Origin: Chloroflexota bacterium
Lineage (GTDB): Bacteria; Chloroflexota; Anaerolineae; UBA4142; SHND01
DNA: 46,587 bases
Assembly: GCA_016209205.1 (NCBI GenBank)
Contig: JACQWQ010000156.1
Coordinates: 1-46,587 of the forward strand
Reading direction: 5' to 3'
Part shown: positions 32,498-40,422 of the stretch, piece by piece
Numbering within the stretch: position 1 is the stretch's first letter
Layout of the letters: every line of letters starts with the position of its first letter
The notes under the pieces: generated by a model
The model's database searches: none
Told to the model about the DNA's origin: nothing
The model's input: only the letters and a program-made list of their open reading frames with translations
Made by a program: the position numbers and the translations under genes

Positions 32498-32607
32498 TTG
32501 CAGGTTACAAGTCTCAAGTCGCAATCTGCAACCTGTGACCTGTAACCTGTGACCTGCAACCTGTGACCTGTAACCTGTAACCTATAACCTGTAACCTGTA
32601 ACCTGTG
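32498..32607. repeat. Heptamer array, acctgta/acctgtg units
   Basis: About twelve 7-base units (acctgta, acctgtg, acctgca, acctata) fill the gap between dhaL and glpK up to the dhaL stop. Units vary by one base, so it is an old or mosaic array. Confidence 0.85.
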
Positions 32608-32608
32608 A

Positions 32609-33238
32609 CTATTTCCACGTTTCCGCAGCCGTTTTCATTAAATAGTATGAGGATGTCGCGCCCGGGTCTTGGTGATTGGCGCTGCGTTCGCCAAGATAAC
32701 TGGCGCGTCCTTTGCGCGCGACGAGCGGAATAGTTGCCTCCATGCCTTGGCGGGTTGCAGCGGCGGCGGCGTTCAATGCTTCGGGAATTGCCGCGCCGTT
32801 GTCGCGCTGCCCTTTGAGCGCTGCCAACCCGGGCGTCAAGGCATCCACCATGGTTTTGTCGCCGGGCTGCGCTTTGCCGCGCATAATGACGCCATCGTAT
32901 CCAGCTTGCACAGCGGCGACCCAATCGTCGAGCGTCAGTTCCATTTTGCCCGCGGTGGCGTTGCCCATTTGCATAAACATCGTGCCGTACAAGGGACCGC
33001 TTGCGCCGCCCACGGTAGACACGAGCTTCATGCCCACCGTTTTGAAAATGGAACCGACATCTTTATCGGCGACACCGGGCAGCGCGGTCAAGACCGCTTG
33101 CATTCCACGATTCATGTTCGCGCCGTGATCGCCATCGCCGATATCGGAATCGAGCTGCGTGAGATACGCCGCGTTTTCGTTGATGGTTGCAGCAAACGCT
33201 TTCAACCAGTCGAGGACTGCGTCGCGTGAAATGGTCAT
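32609..33238 (-). CDS. dhaL: Dihydroxyacetone kinase subunit DhaL
   Basis: 209 residues of the ADP-binding subunit. The Mg-binding aspartates are in DSDIGDGDHGANM (near residues 30-42), and GGASGPLYGTMFM, QPGDKTMVDALTP and GRASYLGERSANHQDPGATS complete the nucleotide site. In the PTS-dependent enzyme ADP stays bound and is rephosphorylated by DhaM; the dhaM fusion gene in the same cluster shows this is the PEP-dependent type rather than the ATP-dependent one. 100 bases of repeat separate it from dhaK. Confidence 0.95.
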   Translation of the reverse strand: MTISRDAVLDWLKAFAATINENAAYLTQLDSDIGDGDHGANMNRGMQAVLTALPGVADKDVGSIFKTVGMKLVSTVGGASGPLYGTMFMQMGNATAGKMELTLDDWVAAVQAGYDGVIMRGKAQPGDKTMVDALTPGLAALKGQRDNGAAIPEALNAAAAATRQGMEATIPLVARKGRASYLGERSANHQDPGATSSYYLMKTAAETWK

Positions 33239-33338
33239 AGAGTTCGATAGTGCGATAGTTCGATAGTGCGATAGTGCAATAGTCTTTTTACTATCGCACT
33301 ATCGCACTAAAGCACTATCGCACGAATTCACAATTGCA
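33239..33338. repeat. Octamer array folding into a hairpin
   Basis: Units cgatagtg run on the + strand up to about 33278, then the complementary units cactatcg follow after TCTTTTTA, so the two halves can pair over about 19 bp. Same unit as at 12540-12598. It fills the gap between dhaL and dhaK. Confidence 0.85.
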
Positions 33339-34340
33339 CTAAGCGCCCCATCGCATTCCTGGCGTTTTCACCGGAGCATCCCATAGAGCTTGAAGTTGAT
33401 CGTCGAGTTCGAGCAGGGTGATGGAGCAACCCGCCATTTCGAGCGAGGTAATGTACGAGCCGATGAGGTTGCGCGCAATTTTGATGCCGCGTCCTTTGAG
33501 AAAATTGTGCAGTTCATTATAAACGACATAGAGTTCGATGAGGGGCGTGCCGCCCATGCCGTTCACGAAGGCCAATACTTGATCGCCGGACTTGTACGGC
33601 AAATCGTCCACAATCGCACTCGCCATCATTTCGACGATTTCGTGAACCGTTTTTAATTTCATGCGCGTGCGTCCCGGTTCGCCGTGAATGCCGATGCCGA
33701 TTTCCATTTCATCGTCGCCGAGTTCGAAGGTCGGTTTGCCCGCGTGCGGCACGGTGCAGCTCGTGAGCGCCATGCCCATCGAACGCCCGTTGTCATTCAC
33801 TTGACGCGCGATGTCGGCGACCTCTTTCAAAGAATGCTTGCGCTCCGCCGCCGCGCCCGCGATTTTTTCCACAATGACGGTGATGCCGACGCCGCGCCGT
33901 CCGGCGGTATAGAGTGAATCCTTGACCGCCACATCGTCGTTCGTCACGACGGATTCTACTTCGACGCCGTCGCCGCGCGCGAGGTCTGCCGCCATTTCAA
34001 AATTCATAATGTCGCCGGTATAGTTTTTGACAATGTGCAAAACCCCCGCGCCGCCATTCACTGCTTTGGTCGCTTCGAGCATTTGGTCCGGCGTCGGCGA
34101 AGTGAATACCGCGCCGGGGCACGCGGCGTCGAGCATGCCCAGCCCGACGAAGCCGCCGTGCATCGGTTCGTGCCCCGAGCCGCCGCCAGAGACCAGCGCG
34201 ACTTTGCCTTTCACCGGGGCATCCGCGCGCACGATATAATTCGGTTCATAATGTACCTTGACCAAATCGGGATGCGCTGCCTCAATGCCGTGTAATTCCT
34301 CGACGACAACATCTTCCGGCTTGTTGATCAGTTTTTTCAT
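33339..34340 (-). CDS. dhaK: Dihydroxyacetone kinase subunit DhaK
   Basis: 333 residues of the substrate-binding subunit. Dihydroxyacetone forms a hemiaminal with a histidine, here His219 in [26 protein letters not shown] near residue 51 and [17 protein letters not shown] near 105 are the other substrate-site segments. Together with DhaL and the DhaM fusion it converts dihydroxyacetone to the phosphate. It starts 24 bases after glpF. No glycerol dehydrogenase gene is in the window, so dihydroxyacetone must come from elsewhere. Confidence 0.97.
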   Translation of the reverse strand: MKKLINKPEDVVVEELHGIEAAHPDLVKVHYEPNYIVRADAPVKGKVALVSGGGSGHEPMHGGFVGLGMLDAACPGAVFTSPTPDQMLEATKAVNGGAGVLHIVKNYTGDIMNFEMAADLARGDGVEVESVVTNDDVAVKDSLYTAGRRGVGITVIVEKIAGAAAERKHSLKEVADIARQVNDNGRSMGMALTSCTVPHAGKPTFELGDDEMEIGIGIHGEPGRTRMKLKTVHEIVEMMASAIVDDLPYKSGDQVLAFVNGMGGTPLIELYVVYNELHNFLKGRGIKIARNLIGSYITSLEMAGCSITLLELDDQLQALWDAPVKTPGMRWGA

Positions 34341-34364
34341 AGCCCAATTCCTCCGTATTACCTC

Positions 34365-35084
34365 TTACATGGTGAGAGCACCCGCCAGGACTGCCGCGAT
34401 AATTCCGCCGATGATTGGACCGACGACCGGAATCCAGGAATAGCCCCAATCGCTGTCGCCTTTGCCCGCAATCGGGAGCACGAAATGCGCGATGCGGGGA
34501 CCCAAATCACGCGCGGGGTTAATCGCATACCCCGTCGGACCGCCGAGCGAAAGACCAATACCCCAGACCAGCCCCGCCACCAAAAAGGGCCCCAGCCCCG
34601 CGGGGATCGCGCCGACGGCTTTGCCAAAGATCGCATAGACACCAAAGACCAGCACAAACGTGCCAATGATCTCGGTGACCAAATTCCAGACGGGGCTGCG
34701 AATCGCGGGCCCTGTGCAAAAGATGCCGAGCTTGAAACCCTTGTTGTCGGTCTCGGCCCAATGCGCGTAATAAGCCAAAAAGACGAGCACCCCGCCGACG
34801 AACGCGCCGACGAACTGGGCGATAATGTAACTGATCGCCTGTGTGACATCGGTGTTGCCGCGCAGCAACTGGGCAATGGTCACTGCCGGATTCAGATGCC
34901 CGGGCCCGCCCAATGCAACTGACGCAAAGACGCCGACCATTACGGCAAACGCCCAACCGGCCGTAATTACAATCCAGCCGGAATTTTGAGCTTTGGATTT
35001 GCTGAGCAAAACGGCTGCTACGACGCCATCGCCCAACACAATCAGCATCATCGTACCGAAAAATTCACCGATCAGGTTATTCAT
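34365..35084 (-). CDS. glpF: Glycerol facilitator (aquaglyceroporin)
   Basis: 239 residues with six membrane helices and two half-helices, carrying NPA motifs in GHLNPAVTIAQ and AINPARDLGPR. The Asp after the second NPAR is the mark of glycerol-conducting rather than water-only channels. ATG 35084 is preceded by the strong ribosome binding site AAGGAGGT; the frame is open further up to 35222 but only through leader repeats. First gene of the leftward operon glpF-dhaK-dhaL-glpK, behind a leader of nearly 400 bases. Confidence 0.95.
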   Translation of the reverse strand: MNNLIGEFFGTMMLIVLGDGVVAAVLLSKSKAQNSGWIVITAGWAFAVMVGVFASVALGGPGHLNPAVTIAQLLRGNTDVTQAISYIIAQFVGAFVGGVLVFLAYYAHWAETDNKGFKLGIFCTGPAIRSPVWNLVTEIIGTFVLVFGVYAIFGKAVGAIPAGLGPFLVAGLVWGIGLSLGGPTGYAINPARDLGPRIAHFVLPIAGKGDSDWGYSWIPVVGPIIGGIIAAVLAGALTM

Positions 35085-35116
35085 CGTAACTACCTCCTTG
35101 TAGAATCTGCGACACG

Positions 35117-35229
35117 AGTCGCATGCGAGAACGGATGGCCTTTTGTTAAAGCGCAGTTGGACTGCGCGTTGTCCGACGGCAGTCCAACTGCCTGCACACA
35201 GATCAAAAGTCGCATGCGACAACGGATGG
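35117..35229. promoter_or_regulatory. glpF leader: 22-bp direct repeats flanking two hairpins
   Basis: A 22-base sequence containing gtcgcatgcga and aacggatgg occurs at 35117-35138 and 35208-35229 with a single mismatch; in the second, GTCGCATGCGAC is a full palindrome. Between them are hairpins GCGCAGT-TGG-ACTGCGC (35151-35167) and GGCAGT-CCA-ACTGCC (35178-35192). The region is downstream of the promoter at 35478, so it is transcribed. Regulator binding or RNA attenuation are both possible. Confidence 0.55.
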
Positions 35230-35477
35230 TCGCAACGGTTTGGATTACGGGCAACGAACGAAAGCGGAGTGTGGTCGTTCGGAACAACACCTCCTTGGAA
35301 GATGTGACGGGTGACGAGTGACGGGGAAACCCAGCCGCGTCACTATTCATCCAACCGCTGATGCGCCGCAAGGCGCAAAAGCAACGCCTTGGAAAATTGT
35401 GTCAGTGGCGGCGTCTGGTGTGAGTGCCGGGAGCGGGAAAGCCGCCGTTGGCTTGGGGAAAAGCGATAACGCAAGCA

Positions 35478-35506
35478 AAATATCACGCGAACAGAGCTGT
35501 TGTCAA
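35478..35506 (-). promoter_or_regulatory. Sigma-70-type promoter of the glycerol operon
   Basis: Read leftward: TTGACA (35506-35501), 17-base spacer, ATATTT (35483-35478). It is the best promoter match in the gap between dhaR and glpF and points to glpF. The leader to ATG 35084 would be about 385 bases. Confidence 0.7.
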
Positions 35507-35514
35507 CATAAAGG

Positions 35515-35574
35515 CGCTGGATGTTTCAAGATGAAACATCCAGCGTCTTGGCAAGTGTTTTGATTTGAAACACT
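35515..35574 (-). terminator. Two hairpins downstream of the DhaR-like gene
   Basis: AGTGTTT-AAACACT (35554-35574) directly after the regulator stop and a perfect 14-bp stem with a 3-base loop (35515-35545) just before the glpF promoter. Together they probably end regulator transcription; the second touches the -35 of the glycerol promoter and could also be an operator. Confidence 0.6.
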
Positions 35575-35582
35575 GGCGCGCG

Positions 35583-37571
35583 CTACGCCGGATGAAAATC
35601 TTTGGCGGTCAAGCCCAAGTTCCGCATCTTGCGCCACAGCGTGCTGCGCCCGATGCCCAACGTACGCGCCGTTTCACTCAAATTGCCGCGCGCGGCGCGA
35701 CCCGCTGCCAAGATCGCCGCTTCTTCGCTTTCCGCCATACTGCGCACCGGCTCGACACCGCCTTTGCGCACGGCGTACACGCGTCGCTCGCGCACATCCA
35801 CCGGCAAATCGTGTACTTGAATCACCGTACCTTCGCAGTGCAGCGCCGCGCGCTCCATCACGCTTTCCAGTTCCGTAATGTTGCCGGGAAACGGGTACCG
35901 CTCCAAACGCTGGCGCGCTGTCGTCGAAATACGCACGGCATGTCCGAATTGGCGGCTCAATCTTTCGAGCAGCCGCTCCGTCAACGCCAGGATATCGTCG
36001 GAACGTTCGCGCAGCGGCGAAATCTGAATCACGATGGGCGCGAGGCGATAATACAAATCGCGTCGAAAGGTGAGGTCTTTGAGATTGGTTTCCAAATTTA
36101 CTTCGCTCGTCGCCATCACGCGGACGTCCACCGGAATCACGCGCGTGCCGCCCAAGCGAATCACTTCGCCGTACTCGATCACGCGCACCAGCGCGGCTTG
36201 CATGTCCAACGGCAGCGCGTCCACCTGATCGAGAAACAACGTGCCGCCGTTCGCCAATTCAAATTTGCTCGGTTGGCCCCCCGGCGCGAGCGCGTGATGC
36301 GGTCCGGCTTCATATCCCAAAAATTCGCTCAACACCAAATCGCGCGGGATGGCGCGACAGTTCAGCGCGAGAAAAGGGCCCGCCGCGCGTTTGCTGGAAT
36401 TATGAATCGCCCGCGCGAGCGCGTTTTTGCCCGTGCCCGCTTCGCCGAGAATGAGCACGCTGCCTTTGGCATTCGCCGCGGCGAGGGCCTGCTTGCGCAC
36501 GCGCCGCGTCGCCGGACTGTTGCCCACGATATCGTCAAGCGTGAGCCGCGCTCGTGCGCCCACCCACCGCGTCACCAGCTGGCGCACCTGTTCGATGCGG
36601 CGCAGCGTCGCGATGAATTGTACGGGTGCGCCATTCTGCTGTTTGAGCACGCGCAGACTCACAAAACATTCGCGTGTGGCGCCGCCGCTCTGAAAACTGG
36701 CTTCTGCTTCCCGCACGTCTTCGCCCGCCGCCGCCGCGCGCGCCAACGCTTCCGGCAAGGTCAGATATTCATTCAGCGCGCGGCCCACGACCAGATTCGG
36801 CGTGAGACCCAGCAACTTTCCCGCGTGTTCGTTCAAATGCATGACCACACCGCGCGCATCCCACGCCAAGACGCCATCCGAAATCGCGTCGAGCGCCGCG
36901 TTCAATTCACTCGCCCGCTCATTCGCTTCGCGCATCAAGAAATCGGCGGACAATTGATTCTCGATGGCTTTGGCGGCAGCGACCACGATGCCCAGTGTGT
37001 GCGGCGTGTGGCGTTCGACGCGCTGGATAACACCGATGATGCCAACCGCAGAACCATCCAAATCAAACACTGGCGCGGCAACCGTGCTGTATGCATGAAA
37101 TGTGGCGAGAAAATGTTCTGCGCCGACGATTTGCGCGGGCGTACTTTCGGTCAAGGCAACGGCGAACGCGTTGGTGCCAATGCGACTCTCGTCCAAGAAA
37201 ACGCCGCGTCGAATGCCCAATGTCTCTATTTCACGTGCAATCGCCGCGTCGCCCAACTCTTCCAACACACAATGCGTACTATCGGCAAGTAGAATCATTG
37301 CGCCCGCGCCTTCGATGAATTGATAGACATCTTCCATCAACGGGCGCGCCAGCGCGAGCAGCGACGCGTGCTGCTGACGTGTGCGCGGCAAAACCTCTTC
37401 ACTCAAATAGGTCCACTGCGGCGCGCCGCGCGGATTCAAGCGCGGCGCGCTGCGCTGCCACGAGCGTACGACCAGCGGGTCCAGCTCGGGCGCGATTTGA
37501 CGACGCGAGACAAAGTGCTTCCATGCCCGCGTCAGAAAAGCATGATCGGGCTGGGAATTTGCAGGTTGCAT
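35583..37571 (-). CDS. DhaR-like regulator: GAF, PAS, AAA+ and Fis-type HTH
   Basis: 662 residues with the order of E. coli DhaR: N-terminal helical and GAF region (to about 215), PAS (220-330), AAA+ domain (345-570) and Fis-type HTH at the C-terminus (ARGNLSETARTLGIGRSTLWRKMRNLGL). Walker A is GEAGTGKN (376-383). The loop that contacts sigma-54 is not GAFTGA: the position reads GPHHAL (423-428). Walker B reads LFLDQ (445-449), Gln replacing the usual catalytic Glu. So it probably works without sigma-54, as E. coli DhaR does, which activates sigma-70 promoters and is controlled by DhaK and DhaL. It starts 13 bases after the sensor kinase gene and is followed by the glycerol operon promoter. 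Confidence 0.87.
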   Translation of the reverse strand: MQPANSQPDHAFLTRAWKHFVSRRQIAPELDPLVVRSWQRSAPRLNPRGAPQWTYLSEEVLPRTRQQHASLLALARPLMEDVYQFIEGAGAMILLADSTHCVLEELGDAAIAREIETLGIRRGVFLDESRIGTNAFAVALTESTPAQIVGAEHFLATFHAYSTVAAPVFDLDGSAVGIIGVIQRVERHTPHTLGIVVAAAKAIENQLSADFLMREANERASELNAALDAISDGVLAWDARGVVMHLNEHAGKLLGLTPNLVVGRALNEYLTLPEALARAAAAGEDVREAEASFQSGGATRECFVSLRVLKQQNGAPVQFIATLRRIEQVRQLVTRWVGARARLTLDDIVGNSPATRRVRKQALAAANAKGSVLILGEAGTGKNALARAIHNSSKRAAGPFLALNCRAIPRDLVLSEFLGYEAGPHHALAPGGQPSKFELANGGTLFLDQVDALPLDMQAALVRVIEYGEVIRLGGTRVIPVDVRVMATSEVNLETNLKDLTFRRDLYYRLAPIVIQISPLRERSDDILALTERLLERLSRQFGHAVRISTTARQRLERYPFPGNITELESVMERAALHCEGTVIQVHDLPVDVRERRVYAVRKGGVEPVRSMAESEEAAILAAGRAARGNLSETARTLGIGRSTLWRKMRNLGLTAKDFHPA

Positions 37572-37584
37572 ACGTCCACTCTGG

Positions 37585-40284
37585 TTATGGGTCGAGCGCC
37601 GGGGCGCGCTGGAGTTCTAATTTCAACGCCGCCTTGACGCGTTCAAATTCATCGCGCAGTTCGGGCACCAATTCCGCCGCGTCGCGGGTTGCGTTTTGCT
37701 TGGCAACCCTTTCGATTCGCGCGGCCTGTTGCGAAAGCCGGTAGGCGCCCAGCCCTGCGGCGTTGCCCTTGATAGAGTGCGCCGCGTGATGCAAGCGTTC
37801 CACATCGCCCGCGGCGATATGTTGCTCCAGCTGCGAAACATAGTGCCCGGTGTCTTCCATAAAAACTTGAAGTAAATCATTTAACGCGCGCGCTTGTGCG
37901 CCCGTCTCCAACGCGCGCATTTGCGCAATGACCGTGGTATCCAAGGCCGTGGCTGAAACGCGCGCGTGTGACATGTCTGTGTGTTCCATTCTTGCCGTGG
38001 GCACAGCATGGTTTTGGGGCGCGAGCCACTTGGCGGGCAAGCCGTTGGTTTGCCTGACCTGGAGCGGAAGCGTAAACCAAAAAGTGGAACCTTGACCGGG
38101 CGTACTCGTCACGCCGATTTCGCCGCCCATCAATTCTACCAGCCGCTTGCTGATTGCCAAGCCCAGCCCGGTCCCGCCAAAACGGCGCGTAATGCTCATG
38201 TCCGCTTGCGTGAACGGTTGGAACAAATGGGGCAGCGTCCCGGGCGACAATCCGATGCCGGTATCGCAAACGGTGAATTGAACGCGGCGTGTGAGTTCTG
38301 TCGCAGCTTGCGCGTCGGATGACTCGGATGCCGGATTCACTTGTACGACGACCTGTCCCCGCTCGGTAAATTTCACGGCGTTGCTCAACAGATTGAGTAA
38401 TACCTGCCGGAGGCGTCCCGCGTCGCCAATGCAATTCTGCGGCAGCTCGGGTGAAATTTCAACGTGCAAGGACAATCCCTTGTCACGCGCTTGGGTCCCC
38501 AGAATTTCTGCGGTTGTCAAAACCAAATGAGGCAAATAGAACTCGACCCGTTCCAGCGCGAGCTTGCCAGCCTCGATTTTGCTCAAGTCCAAAATATCAT
38601 TGATGATCGTCATCAAGCCCTCTGCCGAACGCCGTACCTGTTTAGCCAATTCGCGCTGTTCGCCAGTCAAGTCGGTTTCGAGCAGCAGTTCGGACATGGC
38701 GACGATGCTGTTCATCGGCGTGCGAATCTCGTGACTCATCATGGCGAGAAATTCTGATTTCAAGCGTGACCCTTCCAACGCCTGATCGCGCGCCTCCGCC
38801 AGTGCGTGCTCGACGCGCTCGCGTTGAATTGCCGCGCCGAGCGTATTCGCCGCCGTTTGCAGCGCGTCCAATTCCGTCGGCGACCAAGTGTGTTCTTGCA
38901 CGCACGAATCGAAACCGATAAAGCCCCACCATTCGCCGCCGACAAAGATCGGCATGACGACGAGCGAAAGAATCTGTTGAGCATTTAACAGTGCGCGCTC
39001 GCTGGCGGGAAAATCGCGAACGTGCCCGTGCACCGTTTCGCCTGCGCCGAGAAGCTTTGCCCAACGCCCAAACCCCGACTCTTGAACGGCGGCATTTTGC
39101 AGCGTGGGATTGTCAATTTGCGGGGCAGCGCCGGGCGCACACCATTCGTACCGCTGGCTGCTCAAGAGGATGTCGCCTGGCGCGCGATGGTTTTCAAAAA
39201 TATAAACGCGACTCACTTGCGCCGCTTCCCCCAACCGCGCCAAAACCTCTCCGCTATGCTGCTCCCACTGCGGCGCGCGTAAAAACGCCGCGGCGGCAAA
39301 ACTGACCGCTTTCAGAATTGCATCGCGGACTGCCTTGTCGTGAATCCACACCATGTGCCCATCGCGCGCGACGAGACGATATTCCGCATCGAACGGTTCG
39401 CCGGTTGAATTGTGCTTGAGCGTGGCTTCCAGCACGCGCGCGCGGTCTTGCGGGTGCAGCAGTTTTTCCCACAACTTGGGATCGGCGATCCACTCGGCGG
39501 GGGAATATCCCGTCATGTCTCGAATCTGTGGGCTGACATAAATGGTCGAAGCACTCGCATCGAGCGCGTCCACAAAGGTCACGGCAGGCAATTGCTCGAC
39601 CAAATTACGAAAGCGCGTTTCCGCTTCCTTCAGCAAGAGTTCCGCGCGCTGGCTGGACGCCGTAGCGCGTTCCACCTCCAGCGTCTGCGCGTCCGCTTCC
39701 TGCTGCAACCGTTCCAAATGGTTCAGGGCGCGATTGCGCAGTACGAACGCAACCATGGATACCGCCACCGCGCCCAACATGATCGGACTGAAACTGAGCA
39801 CCTCTGAGGCGGGTACGAGCATCGCCGTAATGACAAGCCAGAGGACCAACGTTACTCCCGTCGTAAGGGCGTACCAACGCGCCGAAAGGAAAAAAATTCC
39901 CCCGGCAATAATGCACAAGGCGAGGTTGGCGCTTTGCAATAGCTCGCCCGAGAGATAGAGCCGCAGCGCGGCATGGAAAACGGCGATGCCAAACAACAGG
40001 GCCGAAATCGGCTGCACCCATTTGACGGGCACGGGGCGCGTGCGAAAAATAAAAAACAGAATCAAATATGCCAGCGCGCAAAATCCCGCTACGAGCGACA
40101 TGGTCACTCGAATCGCGGGAGAGAACAGCAGCAAATGGCTTACCGCAAACAGGGCATAGAGGATGGCTAAACCCAGTGCAACCGGGCGAACACTTTCGGC
40201 TTGGGCACGCGCCGGTAAATCTCGAATGGATCGCGCGGACGCCGCATTCGACAATGGGACAACGTTCGGCTCGGGTTCATTCAT
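37585..40284 (-). CDS. Hybrid membrane sensor kinase (PAS, GAF, HisKA, HATPase, Hpt)
   Basis: 899 residues. The first 190 hold six membrane helices. A coiled segment, a PAS domain (about 225-320), a GAF domain with cysteine/tryptophan-rich core (340-510), HisKA with MSHEIRTPMNSI, HATPase with NLLSNAVKFT, DTGIGL and GGTGLGLAISKRL, and a C-terminal Hpt domain with HHAAHSIKGNAAGLGA follow in order. No receiver domain is present, so phosphate must pass through an external receiver before or after the Hpt. ATG 40284 is 6 bases from a TATATT -10, suggesting a leaderless mRNA. It is co-transcribed with the DhaR-like gene, but that protein has no receiver domain, so their link is unclear. Confidence 0.92.
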   Translation of the reverse strand: MNEPEPNVVPLSNAASARSIRDLPARAQAESVRPVALGLAILYALFAVSHLLLFSPAIRVTMSLVAGFCALAYLILFFIFRTRPVPVKWVQPISALLFGIAVFHAALRLYLSGELLQSANLALCIIAGGIFFLSARWYALTTGVTLVLWLVITAMLVPASEVLSFSPIMLGAVAVSMVAFVLRNRALNHLERLQQEADAQTLEVERATASSQRAELLLKEAETRFRNLVEQLPAVTFVDALDASASTIYVSPQIRDMTGYSPAEWIADPKLWEKLLHPQDRARVLEATLKHNSTGEPFDAEYRLVARDGHMVWIHDKAVRDAILKAVSFAAAAFLRAPQWEQHSGEVLARLGEAAQVSRVYIFENHRAPGDILLSSQRYEWCAPGAAPQIDNPTLQNAAVQESGFGRWAKLLGAGETVHGHVRDFPASERALLNAQQILSLVVMPIFVGGEWWGFIGFDSCVQEHTWSPTELDALQTAANTLGAAIQRERVEHALAEARDQALEGSRLKSEFLAMMSHEIRTPMNSIVAMSELLLETDLTGEQRELAKQVRRSAEGLMTIINDILDLSKIEAGKLALERVEFYLPHLVLTTAEILGTQARDKGLSLHVEISPELPQNCIGDAGRLRQVLLNLLSNAVKFTERGQVVVQVNPASESSDAQAATELTRRVQFTVCDTGIGLSPGTLPHLFQPFTQADMSITRRFGGTGLGLAISKRLVELMGGEIGVTSTPGQGSTFWFTLPLQVRQTNGLPAKWLAPQNHAVPTARMEHTDMSHARVSATALDTTVIAQMRALETGAQARALNDLLQVFMEDTGHYVSQLEQHIAAGDVERLHHAAHSIKGNAAGLGAYRLSQQAARIERVAKQNATRDAAELVPELRDEFERVKAALKLELQRAPALDP

Positions 40285-40290
40285 ACGATA

Positions 40291-40296
40291 AATATA
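40291..40296 (-). promoter_or_regulatory. -10 element of the sensor kinase, leaderless start
   Basis: TATATT, six bases (TATCGT), ATG: the same spacing as in both nucleotidyltransferase pairs. No clear -35. The gap to 40422 otherwise holds an inverted repeat around CATCACGC / GCGTGATG (about 40351-40388). Confidence 0.45.
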
Positions 40297-40422
40297 CCCC
40301 CAAACGCGCCCCAAAATCCATGCTACCTTGTGGGGATAGGTGACCCATCATCACGCATGATGCCTGCCGAGTCCAGCGGTGCGTGATGACACATCGCCGC
40401 GTCCAAATTGTGATGTCCTGGC

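Noticed and set aside
35090..35371. 93-codon leftward frame in the glpF leader with an AAGGAGGT-like site
   Set aside because: It is made of the leader repeats and hairpins and has no family features; treated as leader, not a gene.
35371..35390. Sigma-54-like site (GG-N10-GC) upstream of glpF
   Set aside because: Match is weak, and the regulator lacks the GAFTGA loop; a much better sigma-70 promoter lies at 35478-35506.
35565..37292. 575-codon open frame on the + strand
   Set aside because: Antisense to the DhaR-like gene, which has a complete AAA+ and HTH domain. The + product has no recognisable domain.
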